Position numbers and translations under genes: made by a program. This document shows, in pieces, positions 31,343 to 40,175 of a stretch of DNA of 64,000 nt. Each line of letters begins with the position of its first letter. The stretch's first letter is position 1. The notes beneath the pieces were generated by a model that was not told where the DNA came from, ran no database searches, and worked only from the letters and a program-made list of their open reading frames with translations. This stretch comes from Nonomuraea endophytica (GTDB lineage Bacteria; Actinomycetota; Actinomycetes; Streptosporangiales; Streptosporangiaceae): the NCBI RefSeq assembly GCF_014203235.1, contig NZ_JACHIN010000001.1:62001-126000 (forward strand), read 5' to 3'.

Positions 31343-32062
31343 ATGGGAGACACTCCGGTACGCGCCGATCTCGCGCGGTCCTTACGGCTGTTCCGCGCCT
31401 TCCGCTCCGAGCAGAGCGACGGGGACGCCTACTACACGACGCTGGCCGCCGACACCGCCGCCCAGCTGGTGAGGTACGCCGACCTGAACGACAGCACGGT
31501 GCTGGACGTGGGCGGCGGCCCCGGATACTTCGCCCGCGAGTTCCGCCGCAGGGGCGCACGCTGCGTCTGCGTCGACGTGAACGCCGGGGAGCTGGCGGGC
31601 GGCGGCCTGCTGGGCAGCGCGATGGACCTGCCGTTCCGCGACGGCAGCGTGGACGTCTGCTTCTCCTCGAACGTGCTGGAGCATGTGCCCGACCCCTGGC
31701 GGATGGCATCGGAGATGGCCCGGGTCACGAGACCAGGCGGCCTGATCTTCCTCGCCTACACGAACTGGCTGTCGCCGTGGGGTGGGCACGAGACGTCGCC
31801 GTGGCACTACTTGGGTGGGGAGCTGGCCGCCCGGAAATACCACGAAAAACACGGCAAACCCCCGAAAAACCGGTACAAGGAGAGCCTGTACCCGGTCTCG
31901 GTGGCCGCCGGCCTCCGCTGGGCCCGAACCACCAGCGAGGTCGACCTGGTGGACGCGATCCCCCGCTACCTGCCCTGGTGGTACCGCCCGATGCTGAAGG
32001 TCCCGCTCGTCAGGGAGTTCGCAACGTGGAACCTGGTGCTCGTCCTGAGGAAACGCCCGTGA
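31343..32062 (+). CDS. SAM-dependent methyltransferase (Rv0224c-like)
   Basis: A 239-aa class I methyltransferase. Motif I is VLDVGGGPGYFAREF at about residues 53-67. SSNVLEHVPDPW near 108 and RVTRPGGLIFLAYTNWLSPW near 127 are further family blocks. YLGGELAARKYHEKHGKPPKN and the final NLVLVLRK match Rv0224c of M. tuberculosis closely. The ATG at 31343 has no ribosome-binding site, and TCTAAC sits at leaderless distance; a GTG at 31331 is possible. Its stop overlaps the acyltransferase start (GTGA). The substrate is unknown; a lipid or glycan of the envelope is likely from context. Confidence 0.85.
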   Translation: MGDTPVRADLARSLRLFRAFRSEQSDGDAYYTTLAADTAAQLVRYADLNDSTVLDVGGGPGYFAREFRRRGARCVCVDVNAGELAGGGLLGSAMDLPFRDGSVDVCFSSNVLEHVPDPWRMASEMARVTRPGGLIFLAYTNWLSPWGGHETSPWHYLGGELAARKYHEKHGKPPKNRYKESLYPVSVAAGLRWARTTSEVDLVDAIPRYLPWWYRPMLKVPLVREFATWNLVLVLRKRP

Positions 32063-33588
32063 GAAAACCCCCCAAAGACAAACTCGTAGCCGGCACCCCC
32101 ACCCCCCACGCCCACCCGGACCCCCGCCCCAACCCCCACCCCACCCCCGACACCCACCCGGGCCCCCGCCCCAACCCGCCTACCAACCAGCCGGCAAGTG
32201 GTGGGGCAACACCCCACGACACCGAACCGCCCCAGCCCCCGGTACCTACCAACCCATCGGCGGGCACCGGGACAACACCCCGCGCCGCCAAACCCACCGA
32301 CCAGTCGGCAGGCACCCGGCCGCCCCAGCCCTCGGCACCTACCAACCGGTCGGCAGGTGCTGCGGCCCCGCTGGAAGCCACCGGTCAGTCGGTAAATGGT
32401 GGCGGGGTTGAGGTGGGCTCGGTGCGCGGTTTGGGGGGCGGGGGCGGGCGGGATGCGGCGTTGGATGGGATTCGGGGGTTGGCGGCGCTGGGGGTCTGGC
32501 TGTTGCATGTGGGGGGGAACACCGGGGTCATCTATCGGGATGGGATGTTCGCGTGGATGACCACGCGGCTTGGCATCGCGGTGCCGATCTTCTTTCTGCT
32601 CTCCGGGTTGCTGCTGTTTCGGCCTTGGGCCAAGGCGTTCATCGAGGGGACTCAGGCGCCCGGTACGCCGCGCTACCTGTGGCGGCGGCTTTTGCGGGTG
32701 TTTCCTGCCTACTGGCTGGTGACTGCGCTGGCGTTGTGGGCCTGGAGTTCTCTCGACGGGTTCGGCTGGGCCACCTGGATGCTGATGCTCCAGAACTACA
32801 CCGCCCAGGGGCAAGCTCCTGACGGGCTCTATCAGATGTGGACCATGCCTATTGAGCTGGCCTTCTATCTGGCTTTGCCGCTTATCGCCTGGTGTCTGGG
32901 GGTTTGGGCTCGGCGTGGGAATCGGCCGGTTCGGCTGTTGGGCGGCATCGCTGTACTGCCGGTGATCTCTATCGCCACTGTGGTGGCTGCGCATGTGTGG
33001 GATCAGCCGCAGATGGCCTTGTGGTTGCCGCATCACCTCATCTACTTCGCCGCTGGGATGGCCATGGCCGTTCTTTCGGTGTGGATCAAGGAGTCACGGG
33101 CTCTGGACTCGCTGGCGCCGCAGTTGCTGGTGCTGGCTGTGCTGCTTTACGCGATGCTCAGTACCGAGTTGGCGGGGCCGCGTACGTTGACGTTGCCTTC
33201 GCTTTCGCAGTCGCTCTGGCGGATGGTGTTGGAGACAGCGGTGGCGGTGCTGATCGTGGCGCCGTTCGCCTTGGCGCCTCGGGCTGACTCTTTGCGGCAT
33301 CGGGTTCTGGGGAATCCGGTTTCGGCTTACCTGGGGCGGATCTCCTACAGTGTGTTCCTCTGGCATGCGCCGGTGATCACTTTGTATTACAAGGTGACGG
33401 ACGCGGAGCCGTTCAATGGCAACTTCTGGCCTGTCGCGACCTTCACGCTGATCGGGACGCTGCTGATCAGTGCGGGGAGCTACCACCTTGTTGAGGAGAA
33501 CGCCTTGCGGCTCAGCGGGTTGCGGCGGCGAGTTCCTGCTCCACCGCCGGAACCTCCGGCTCGGGAGCCCTCCGGGGCGGCACGGTGA
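32059..33588 (+). CDS. acyltransferase 3-family membrane protein
   Basis: A 509-aa protein. Residues 1-130 are proline-, threonine- and histidine-rich and probably disordered in the cytoplasm. From about 133 an acyltransferase-3 domain follows (RDAALDGIRGLAALGVWLLH, with the conserved H), with about ten membrane helices. The family O-acylates sugars and lipids of the envelope. The GTG at 32059 overlaps the methyltransferase stop and follows GAGGA. Codons ending in T and G are commoner from about 32460 to 33540 than in the neighbours. The last 77 bp overlap the convergent AftD gene. Rv0228 is the corresponding mycobacterial neighbour. Confidence 0.85.
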   Translation: MRKPPKDKLVAGTPTPHAHPDPRPNPHPTPDTHPGPRPNPPTNQPASGGATPHDTEPPQPPVPTNPSAGTGTTPRAAKPTDQSAGTRPPQPSAPTNRSAGAAAPLEATGQSVNGGGVEVGSVRGLGGGGGRDAALDGIRGLAALGVWLLHVGGNTGVIYRDGMFAWMTTRLGIAVPIFFLLSGLLLFRPWAKAFIEGTQAPGTPRYLWRRLLRVFPAYWLVTALALWAWSSLDGFGWATWMLMLQNYTAQGQAPDGLYQMWTMPIELAFYLALPLIAWCLGVWARRGNRPVRLLGGIAVLPVISIATVVAAHVWDQPQMALWLPHHLIYFAAGMAMAVLSVWIKESRALDSLAPQLLVLAVLLYAMLSTELAGPRTLTLPSLSQSLWRMVLETAVAVLIVAPFALAPRADSLRHRVLGNPVSAYLGRISYSVFLWHAPVITLYYKVTDAEPFNGNFWPVATFTLIGTLLISAGSYHLVEENALRLSGLRRRVPAPPPEPPAREPSGAAR

Positions 33589-36500
33589 CCAGCGCCCCGA
33601 ACAGCGCTCCCATGGCGGCGCAGGCGATCAGCTGAGCCACCTGGTCGGCCAGGACCGGCACATCCAGCCGGATCCCGGCCGCCACGGACGCCGCCGCCAG
33701 CACGAACAGCACCGCACCCAACCACGGCGACGCCACCATCCCCGCGATCCGGCCACCCCTCCGCCCCTGGTCTGCCACGGGTACGCCTCCCGCCGCCTGC
33801 CCAGGAACCACAGCCTCGGTAGCAGTGCCGGGCAAGGTTGCCGAGGCGGAGACTGCGGCCGAACCGCGCATTGGCACGGACGCCGGTGCAGGGGACGTGG
33901 TGGGTGTCGGGACAGGCGCGTGCTCGTGGCCGGGCAATGGCGCGTGGGTGCGGGACTGCGGAGACGAGAGGGCGCCGCCGTGGGCAGGTGTGGCGGTGTG
34001 GGCGTGCGGGAGCGCGGAGGTGCCAGAGGGCACGGGGGTGGGATCGGGTGAGGGCGCGGGGGTGCGGCTCTGGGGGATAGTACGGCTCTGGGTGTGGGTG
34101 GGGTGGGGGCGGGTTAGGAGGGTTAGGGCGGTTGTGGCCAGGACGGCGGCCATGCCGGGCCAGCTGGCCACCCAGCCGCCGAAGGCGAGACCCAGCACGA
34201 TCACGTACGGCACCCGCCACCGGTCCAGCCGAGACCAGTGAGCGGGCGCGGTCTGGAGGACGTGCTCGGGACGGGGGCCACGCATGACCAGGGCCAGCAG
34301 GGCCAGGCAGGCGATGCCCGCCAGCCCGGCCGCCAGTGCCAGCCAGTAAGTGCGGTCGGGCTGGTACTCGAGGCGGACGGTCCCGGTGGTGCCGGCGGGC
34401 AGTTCCCAGGCTTGCTTCCAGCCGTCGATCCGCACCGGCCGCAGTGTCTGGCCGTCGAGTTCGGCCCGCCAGCCCTCGTTGAAGTTCTCGTTGACGATGA
34501 GGAAGGAGTCCTTGGGCGCGGTGACGCGTACCTCGCGCAGGGACGGCGTCCAGGTGCCCTGTACGGCGGCGCCGGCGACGGCGGGTGAGCCGGGCCGCAG
34601 CGAGCCGACCATCAGGCTGGACACCGCCCACGGCTCCCAGCCGGGGATCCTGACGCGGTTGGCGCCCGGGGAGATCGCCGCCTTGGCGCAGCTGACGAAC
34701 CGGACGGGCCGCTGTTCCAGCAGGTCGGCGTAGGTGCCGCTGACCTTGGTCTGGACGGGCTTGCCGTTCAGCTGAAGGGTGGGGCCCTGTCCGCAGCCCA
34801 GGCGGAACGGGATGCCCTCGGGACGGCTGGCCGGCGTCGCTCCGGGGATGATCAGTTCGGTCACCTGGAGGCGGCGGGAGGCGGCGAAGAAGCGGAGTTT
34901 GAGCGTGCGGGTGGTCATGGGCTTGAAGACCAGGTTGCCGCCGGCGTCGACGCGGGCGCCGCGGGTGGCGCCCTTGTCGCCGCTGACGATGACGTCGAGG
35001 GGTTCCTTGTCGCCGCCGGGCCGGGCGATCTGGATGCGGGAGATCGTCTTCGGCTTCTTCCAGCCGATGGTCAGGGCGGGTTCGGCGTCGGGGCCGGCGG
35101 GGATCCAGGTGGTGCCGGCGTCGGCGTCGAAGGCGGATCGGGGGGCGACGACGGGGTCCTTGCTGACCTGGGAGGTGCCCTTGACGGAGGGGAGGTCGTC
35201 GGTCAGGCGGGTGTAGCGGTCGACGAGCGCGGGGTCGCGTAGGACGGCGAAGCCGGTCAGCCCGTTCTTGGCGGCCTCGGCGGCGGTGAAGGTGCGGTCG
35301 AAGCCGGCTCCTTCCTCGCCGGGGCGTTCCAGGAGGGGGTTGCAGATCCAGCGGGCCTGGTTGCGCATGCAGCGGGGGCGTTCGTCGACGCCGCGGTCCA
35401 TGACGTAGACGTCGCCGGTGGCCTGCGGCAGCCGGATGGTACGGCCGGGCAGCAGGCCGGGGATGGCGATCTCGCTGATGCCGACCCGTTCGACGAAGTT
35501 CCAGGAGCGGCTGGTGGTGGCGACGACCTTGATGCGTACCCACCCGGTGGTGCCCGGTGGGACGCGCAGGCTCTGGGGGCTGTTGGTCTGCTGGACGTCC
35601 TGGACGATCCGCCCGTTCTCGGTCTCCACGGCCACGGTCTTGATGGACTGGCCGAGCAGCACGTTGTTGGTGAAGGTCACCTTCATGCCGGGCAGCGTGC
35701 GTTCGGCGGGGAAGTCGAGGCGCAGCCACTCGCCGGTGGGCGGTTTCCAGCCGCTGGTCTCCCAGTTGGTCTCGTAGTCGCCGTCGAGGGCGGCCCAAGG
35801 GCTGCGTCCCGAACTGCTGATGCCGGGTACGGCCCCGGCGTCGGCGGCCGAGGAGGAGGCGGTCACGGCGGAGACGCCCTCGTACTCGGCGGTGGCGGTG
35901 TCGTCCAGCCAGCCGTCTTCGAGCAGGTCGAGGGCGCGTACGCCGGTGAAGTCCTCGCGCTGGTCGGCGGTGAGCGTCTGGGTCCAGTTGGAGCGGATCT
36001 CGCCGAAGTGGCGCTCGCGCAGCCGGAGCGCGTCGCTGACGACGGTGGGCGCCTCGCGGGTGCCGGCGTCGCCGTTGACCAGGACGGGCGAGTCTCCCAG
36101 CAGGCCGAGGTCGCCCATGGACAGCAAGGAATCCGGCCCACCGTGTACGGCCAGCGCGTCGCCGGCAGGAAGCACCCCGACCGCCCCCGAACTGCCCGAC
36201 ACCTCATACAGGTCCAGGGCAGGGAAGGGCCAGTCGACGGAGTTCTCGGCGTCGTCGGTCTTGGTGTCGCCCACCTCGCCGCCGAACGACTGCAGCCGGG
36301 TGATGCCGGGTGACTCGCGCAGCGCCTCGTAGATCCTGGAGGGGTAGGCGCCGGCGATGGCGGCCCGGTTGAGGTCGTTGCGGACGAGCAGGTAGCGCAC
36401 GCCCATGCGGCGCAGGACCTCGGTCAGGCCGGGCGAGCCGTGCCCGGCCGCGAAGCGCTGGTCGACGGCGTCGAGCAGCCGGCTCAGCCCGATCGAGCCG

Positions 36501-37921
36501 GCCGCCGTCACCTGCCTGGTCGTCCAGCGGGCGGCGAACATGGGCTGCATGGGGTCGTCCATGGGCCGGCCCCACAGGTACTCGCCGAACTTGGCGCCGG
36601 GCACGACCAGGACGCCTTCGCCGCCGGCGTTCTCGTTGACCCAGGCGGCGGCCTGGCGCCAGTAGAGCGGGACCTCCTTGAAGTGTCCAGGAGCGCCCAG
36701 GCCCACGTTGAACACGGGCAGCACCAGGCAGGCGAAGGCGGTCGCGGCCACCGCCTTGACCGGCAGGCGCACCTTGACGAGCAGGTGGGCCAGGCCGAGG
36801 GCGAGCGGCAGCCGTACCAGAGGATCGAATTTGCGCAGGTTGCGCAGCGGGGCCAGCGGACCGTCGAGCAGCCAGCGCACGGGCTCGGCGACGACGGGCT
36901 CCAGCGCGCTCATGTGGCCGGCGGTCAGCGCGGTCACGCCGACGAGGAAGAGCGCGATCACGAAGCCGCGCGCGGGCAGGTCGCGGTGGGCGAGGCCGGC
37001 CAGGCCGAGCGCGGCGATCACGCCGGTGACGACGATCATGAGCGCTGAGGTGGCGATGGCGAAGCTCGCGGGCTGGGTTTCCACGCCGTTGACGGTCAGG
37101 AAGCGCACCCAGTCGGAGGCGCCGCGCAGCACGTTGGTCAGCGAGGTGACCTGCGTGGTGGCGGTGGAGGTCTCGGTGTAGGGCAGGAAGGAGAAGGCGT
37201 AGCGGCCGACGAGCAGCAGCGGCAGCCACCAGAACAGCGTGGCCACGCCGACCGCGCCGCTCCACCAGGCCAGCATGCGCCAGCGTGGGACGGGCCTGGG
37301 CCTGGTCACGATGTAGAGCACGGGGGCGATGAGCACGGCCAGCACGGCGACGGCGTTGACGCCGCCGCACAGGGCGACGGCGAGGCCCGACCTGATCGCC
37401 GCCCGGGCCCGCTGGCCGGTCTCGGCGGCGGTCAGCAGCGGGAGCAGGATCCACGGCAGCATCGCGGCGGGCAGCCACTCGGCGGAGATCTCGCCGATGA
37501 TCGACAGCACCCGGGGCGCCAGCGCGTACGCCAGCGCGCCCGCGACACGCGTGCCGGGGTTGCCGATGCCGAGCTGCCTGGCCAGCCGTTCCCCGCCGAG
37601 GAACGCGACGCACATGAGCAACGTCAGCCAGAGCCGCTGGGTGATCCAGGGGTCCAGGCCGATCAGCTCGCCGAGGGCGAAGAACGGGCCCATGGGGAAG
37701 AGGTAGCCGGCGACCTGGTTCTGGAGCTGGCCGAAGTGCTGGAGGTCCCAGAGGTGGGCCAGCCGTTCCAGCCAGCCGACCGGGTTGAGCGCGAGGTCGA
37801 TCTTGGTGTCCGCGATGATGTCGCCAGGACTGGTGGTGAACGCCAGGACGGCGAAGCCGAGGCAGCAGATCGCCAGCCAGAGCCGGTGCCTGGCCCGCCC
37901 GCTGACTGGGGTGTCGTTCAC
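33512..37921 (-). CDS. aftD: alpha-(1->3)-arabinofuranosyltransferase AftD homologue
   Basis: A 1469-aa protein, close to Rv0236c (about 1400 aa). The N-terminal 420 residues are a GT-C type membrane domain (TTSPGDIIADTKIDLALNP, and GEISAEWLPAAMLPWILLPL). Residues about 450-1250 form large extracytoplasmic beta-rich carbohydrate-binding and DUF3367 domains. One helix near 1270 is followed by a proline/histidine/threonine-rich tail and a last pair of helices near 1390-1450. AftD adds arabinofuranose branches to arabinogalactan and lipoarabinomannan. The GTG at 37921 overlaps the glycosyltransferase stop (GTGA). The catalytic acid was not assigned. The tail is unlike what is recalled of mycobacterial AftD. 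Confidence 0.85.
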   Translation of the reverse strand: MNDTPVSGRARHRLWLAICCLGFAVLAFTTSPGDIIADTKIDLALNPVGWLERLAHLWDLQHFGQLQNQVAGYLFPMGPFFALGELIGLDPWITQRLWLTLLMCVAFLGGERLARQLGIGNPGTRVAGALAYALAPRVLSIIGEISAEWLPAAMLPWILLPLLTAAETGQRARAAIRSGLAVALCGGVNAVAVLAVLIAPVLYIVTRPRPVPRWRMLAWWSGAVGVATLFWWLPLLLVGRYAFSFLPYTETSTATTQVTSLTNVLRGASDWVRFLTVNGVETQPASFAIATSALMIVVTGVIAALGLAGLAHRDLPARGFVIALFLVGVTALTAGHMSALEPVVAEPVRWLLDGPLAPLRNLRKFDPLVRLPLALGLAHLLVKVRLPVKAVAATAFACLVLPVFNVGLGAPGHFKEVPLYWRQAAAWVNENAGGEGVLVVPGAKFGEYLWGRPMDDPMQPMFAARWTTRQVTAAGSIGLSRLLDAVDQRFAAGHGSPGLTEVLRRMGVRYLLVRNDLNRAAIAGAYPSRIYEALRESPGITRLQSFGGEVGDTKTDDAENSVDWPFPALDLYEVSGSSGAVGVLPAGDALAVHGGPDSLLSMGDLGLLGDSPVLVNGDAGTREAPTVVSDALRLRERHFGEIRSNWTQTLTADQREDFTGVRALDLLEDGWLDDTATAEYEGVSAVTASSSAADAGAVPGISSSGRSPWAALDGDYETNWETSGWKPPTGEWLRLDFPAERTLPGMKVTFTNNVLLGQSIKTVAVETENGRIVQDVQQTNSPQSLRVPPGTTGWVRIKVVATTSRSWNFVERVGISEIAIPGLLPGRTIRLPQATGDVYVMDRGVDERPRCMRNQARWICNPLLERPGEEGAGFDRTFTAAEAAKNGLTGFAVLRDPALVDRYTRLTDDLPSVKGTSQVSKDPVVAPRSAFDADAGTTWIPAGPDAEPALTIGWKKPKTISRIQIARPGGDKEPLDVIVSGDKGATRGARVDAGGNLVFKPMTTRTLKLRFFAASRRLQVTELIIPGATPASRPEGIPFRLGCGQGPTLQLNGKPVQTKVSGTYADLLEQRPVRFVSCAKAAISPGANRVRIPGWEPWAVSSLMVGSLRPGSPAVAGAAVQGTWTPSLREVRVTAPKDSFLIVNENFNEGWRAELDGQTLRPVRIDGWKQAWELPAGTTGTVRLEYQPDRTYWLALAAGLAGIACLALLALVMRGPRPEHVLQTAPAHWSRLDRWRVPYVIVLGLAFGGWVASWPGMAAVLATTALTLLTRPHPTHTQSRTIPQSRTPAPSPDPTPVPSGTSALPHAHTATPAHGGALSSPQSRTHAPLPGHEHAPVPTPTTSPAPASVPMRGSAAVSASATLPGTATEAVVPGQAAGGVPVADQGRRGGRIAGMVASPWLGAVLFVLAAASVAAGIRLDVPVLADQVAQLIACAAMGALFGALVTVPPRRAPEPEVPAVEQELAAATR

Positions 37922-39072
37922 GACCGCTCCCAACCGGAGACCCGCATCGGCGCGACCGGACGGCCCAGCGCCAGCGTGGCCAGCCGTTCGGCGCTGTTGT
38001 CCCAGCGGAACCTCGACGCCCAGCGGCGGCAGCTCGCGCCCTGCGCGCCGTCAAACTCGTCGAGCTCGTCGAGCGCGGCGGCGATGCCCTTGGCCAGGTC
38101 GGCGCCCTCGGACACGAGCCAGCCGGTCTCGCCGTGGCGGATGGCGTCCCTGAGCCCGTCCACGTCGAAGGCGACCGTGGGCACGCCGAGCGCGGCCGCC
38201 TCCAGCACGCACAGGCCCCAGCCCTCGCCCTGCGAGGCGTTGACCTGCAGCCATGCGGTCGAGATGAGCCGCTCTTTCTCCTCCTCGGAGACGTAGCCGC
38301 GCATGGTCACGCCTTCCGGCAGCCGCGCGCGCAGCCGTTCCTCCTCGGGGCCGCGGCCGACGATGTCCACGGTCAGCTCGGGCCAGCGTTCGCGCAGCTC
38401 GGGCACGGCGTCGAGCAGCAGGTCAACACGCTTGTGCGCGACCAGCCTGCCCACGCAGACGAGCTTGGGTGTACGGCTGCGCGCCGCCTGGCCATCCGTG
38501 CTCGGCTCGACGCCGTTCGGGACGATGTCGATCGGGCCCAGCCAGCCGAGCCGTTCGCGCATGGCCGCCACCGTCGAGGGCGAGACCGCGACGCTGCGCC
38601 GCCGGCGGTAGGTCCAGCGCGAGGCCGGCCCCTCCAGGAAGCAGCCCAGCACGGCCAGCCATCGCGGCAGGTGCACGTCGAACTGCCGGTCGTGCACGTG
38701 GTGCACGACGCAGATCACTCTGGTACGGCGGTGCAGCACCCACGGCGTGAAGAACGGGATGCCGTTCTGGCAGTCGAGCACCACGTCGAACCTCGTCCTG
38801 CGGCGCAGCAGCCAGGCCAGCACCAGCGGGTAGACGGTGAACAGGCCGCCCATCCTGGCCAGCCGTACCCCGTCGACGGTTTCGTGGCGGGCCTGGCCGG
38901 GCGCGCGCGCCGTCACGAAGCGCACCCGCGCGCCCGCGCGGGCGAAGCGCCTGGCCATCTGCCAGGCGTACGTCTCGGCGCCGCCGGCGGCCGGGTGCCA
39001 CGGATCCCGCCAGTTGACGACGGCGACGCGCAGTCCTTCCAGTTCGGACGGGATGAGTTCGGACGGGATCAC
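37918..39072 (-). CDS. GT4-family glycosyltransferase (Rv0225-like)
   Basis: A 384-aa GT-B glycosyltransferase. The acceptor half starts VAVVNWRDPWHPAAGGAETY (about 14-33), typical of actinobacterial GT4 enzymes. The donor half has KLVCVGRLVAHKRVDLLLDA near 211 and the EX7E-type block ASQGEGWGLCVLEAAALGVP near 295. It transfers a sugar from a nucleotide donor, in this context to an envelope glycolipid or glycan. The GTG at 39072 overlaps the GT2 stop (GTGA). A 15-bp duplication just after the start gives IPSELIPSEL. It lies between GT2 and AftD in a four-gene operon. Confidence 0.88.
   Translation of the reverse strand: MIPSELIPSELEGLRVAVVNWRDPWHPAAGGAETYAWQMARRFARAGARVRFVTARAPGQARHETVDGVRLARMGGLFTVYPLVLAWLLRRRTRFDVVLDCQNGIPFFTPWVLHRRTRVICVVHHVHDRQFDVHLPRWLAVLGCFLEGPASRWTYRRRRSVAVSPSTVAAMRERLGWLGPIDIVPNGVEPSTDGQAARSRTPKLVCVGRLVAHKRVDLLLDAVPELRERWPELTVDIVGRGPEEERLRARLPEGVTMRGYVSEEEKERLISTAWLQVNASQGEGWGLCVLEAAALGVPTVAFDVDGLRDAIRHGETGWLVSEGADLAKGIAAALDELDEFDGAQGASCRRWASRFRWDNSAERLATLALGRPVAPMRVSGWERS
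39041..39070. repeat. 15-bp tandem duplication at the GT4 start
   Basis: AGTTCGGACGGGATG is followed directly by AGTTCGGACGGGATC. It encodes IPSEL twice right after the GTG start and overlaps the GT2 stop, so it looks like a recent slippage event at a gene junction. Confidence 0.8.
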
Positions 39073-39872
39073 GAATATCCGACGGGGTCGGGCGCGTGCT
39101 CCCACGCCGGGCGTACGACGCCGCGTGACTCGGCGTGCAGCCGCAGCCAGATCCCGCCGAGCTCCAGCAGGATCCCGGCGCTGTGCCTGGCCGGGGAGAA
39201 CCGCGATCCCGGCATGTCGTGCCACTGGATGGGGATCTCCATCGCCGCGGAGCCGAGCGCCGCGCAGCGGGCGAGGAACTCCACGTCGAAGGCGAATCCG
39301 GGCGTGCGCATGCGTGCGGCCACCTCGCGGGCGAGCCGCCCGTCGAAGAACTTGAAGCCGCACTGGGTGTCGCTCACCCCGCGGACGAGCCGGCGGGCGA
39401 GCGCGCGGAAGCCCACGGCGCCCAGTTCGCGGACCCGGCTGTGCCGGTTCTCGACCTGGGAGAACGTGTGCGCCCGCGAGCCGATGACCACGCGCTCTCC
39501 GGAGAGCAGCAGACCGACGGCCACGTCGAGGGCGTCGAGGTCGGTGGCCATGTCAGCGTCGCAGAACCCGACCAGCGGGGCCCGCGTCTCCAGAAGTCCC
39601 GCCCGCACCGCGGCGCCCTTGCCGGGGACGGGGCAGGCGATCAGGCGGACCGGAACCTCGCCTTCCGGCCACGTCTTGACGATCTCGGCTGTGGTGTCCG
39701 TGCTGTTGTTGTCGACGACGATGACGGCGGCCGGGAACGGCATTTGGGCAAGCTTCGCGCACAGCTGCAGGAGGCCCCCGGGGAGTCGTCGTTCCTCGTT
39801 GTAGGCAGGGACGACGATCTCAAGCAGTGGTGTACGGCTTACCCGCGCGTCCCCTCGGCGGGACGGCGGCAT
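39069..39872 (-). CDS. GT2-family glycosyltransferase (dolichyl-P-glucosyltransferase-like)
   Basis: A 267-aa GT-A enzyme. LEIVVPAYNEERRLPGGLLQ begins near residue 17, IVVDNNSTDTT holds the nucleotide-binding aspartate, and FCDADMATD near 104 is the metal-binding DxD. SDTQCGFKFFDGRLAREV is the block of polyprenyl-phosphate glucosyl/mannosyltransferases. It probably makes a polyprenyl-phosphate sugar used by the neighbouring GT-C enzymes. The ATG at 39872 has no clear ribosome-binding site. It starts 10 bp after the DUF2613 stop, so reinitiation from that gene is likely. Confidence 0.85.
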   Translation of the reverse strand: MPPSRRGDARVSRTPLLEIVVPAYNEERRLPGGLLQLCAKLAQMPFPAAVIVVDNNSTDTTAEIVKTWPEGEVPVRLIACPVPGKGAAVRAGLLETRAPLVGFCDADMATDLDALDVAVGLLLSGERVVIGSRAHTFSQVENRHSRVRELGAVGFRALARRLVRGVSDTQCGFKFFDGRLAREVAARMRTPGFAFDVEFLARCAALGSAAMEIPIQWHDMPGSRFSPARHSAGILLELGGIWLRLHAESRGVVRPAWEHAPDPVGYS

Positions 39873-39882
39873 GACGTGCGGC

Positions 39883-40017
39883 TTACCGGTCGCCGTAGTT
39901 GTAAAGCGGCCTGTTGACAGGTGTCGCGGTAGAACCCGTGAGCGAGACGGTTGTCACCGTCGTCACCAGAGCGGCCACGGCGATGCCGATGATCGCTGCT
40001 AAGAGGATCTTGATCAC
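39883..40017 (-). CDS. DUF2613 small secreted protein (Rv0236A-like)
   Basis: A 44-aa protein, too short for routine gene calling. It starts with GTG, which has AGGAGG about nine nt upstream. One hydrophobic helix (ILLAAIIGIAVAALVTTVTT, residues 4-23) is followed by STATPVNRPLYNYGDR at the C-terminus. The VNxPLxxYGxR ending is the hallmark of DUF2613, whose member Rv0236A sits beside AftD in M. tuberculosis. It is the first gene of the operon DUF2613-GT2-GT4-AftD. Function unknown; an exported or membrane-anchored partner of the arabinosyltransferase is plausible. Confidence 0.8.
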   Translation of the reverse strand: MIKILLAAIIGIAVAALVTTVTTVSLTGSTATPVNRPLYNYGDR

Positions 40018-40064
40018 GGGGGGTTCCTCCTCTTGCGGGCTGTGATGTGGGGGCCGTCACAAAC

Positions 40065-40080
40065 CTAGAACCAATTCTAG
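40065..40080. promoter_or_regulatory. KstR-like palindrome, AftD operon
   Basis: CTAGAACCAATTCTAG has arms CTAGAA/TTCTAG. The inner 14-mer TAGAACCAATTCTA matches TnnAACnnGTTnnA except G to A in the right half. It is 48 bp upstream of the DUF2613 start. Confidence 0.45.
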
Positions 40081-40098
40081 CTACTCGGAAGTAGCTAG
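40077..40098. promoter_or_regulatory. 22-bp perfect palindrome between DUF2613 and the helicase-domain gene
   Basis: Arms CTAGCTACT and AGTAGCTAG with a 4-nt centre. It shares CTAG with the KstR-like palindrome next to it. It is too AT-rich and too far from any stop to be a terminator, so an operator is more likely. Confidence 0.5.
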
Positions 40099-40163
40099 AT
40101 GGAATCTTAATATTCCGGACTTGTCTACCAGGCGTGTCAACCTCATCCGTAAACCGGCGACGC

Positions 40164-40169
40164 TACCCT
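40164..40169 (+). promoter_or_regulatory. -10 element of the helicase-domain gene
   Basis: TACCCT seven bases before the GTG at 40176 would start transcription at the start codon. No ribosome-binding site is present. Confidence 0.45.
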
Positions 40170-40175
40170 TGACCG

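Noticed and set aside
39839..40060. 73-aa frame MTAPTSQPARGG... on the minus strand
   Set aside because: Overlaps the DUF2613 gene in another frame; DUF2613 has the ribosome-binding site and the conserved C-terminus.
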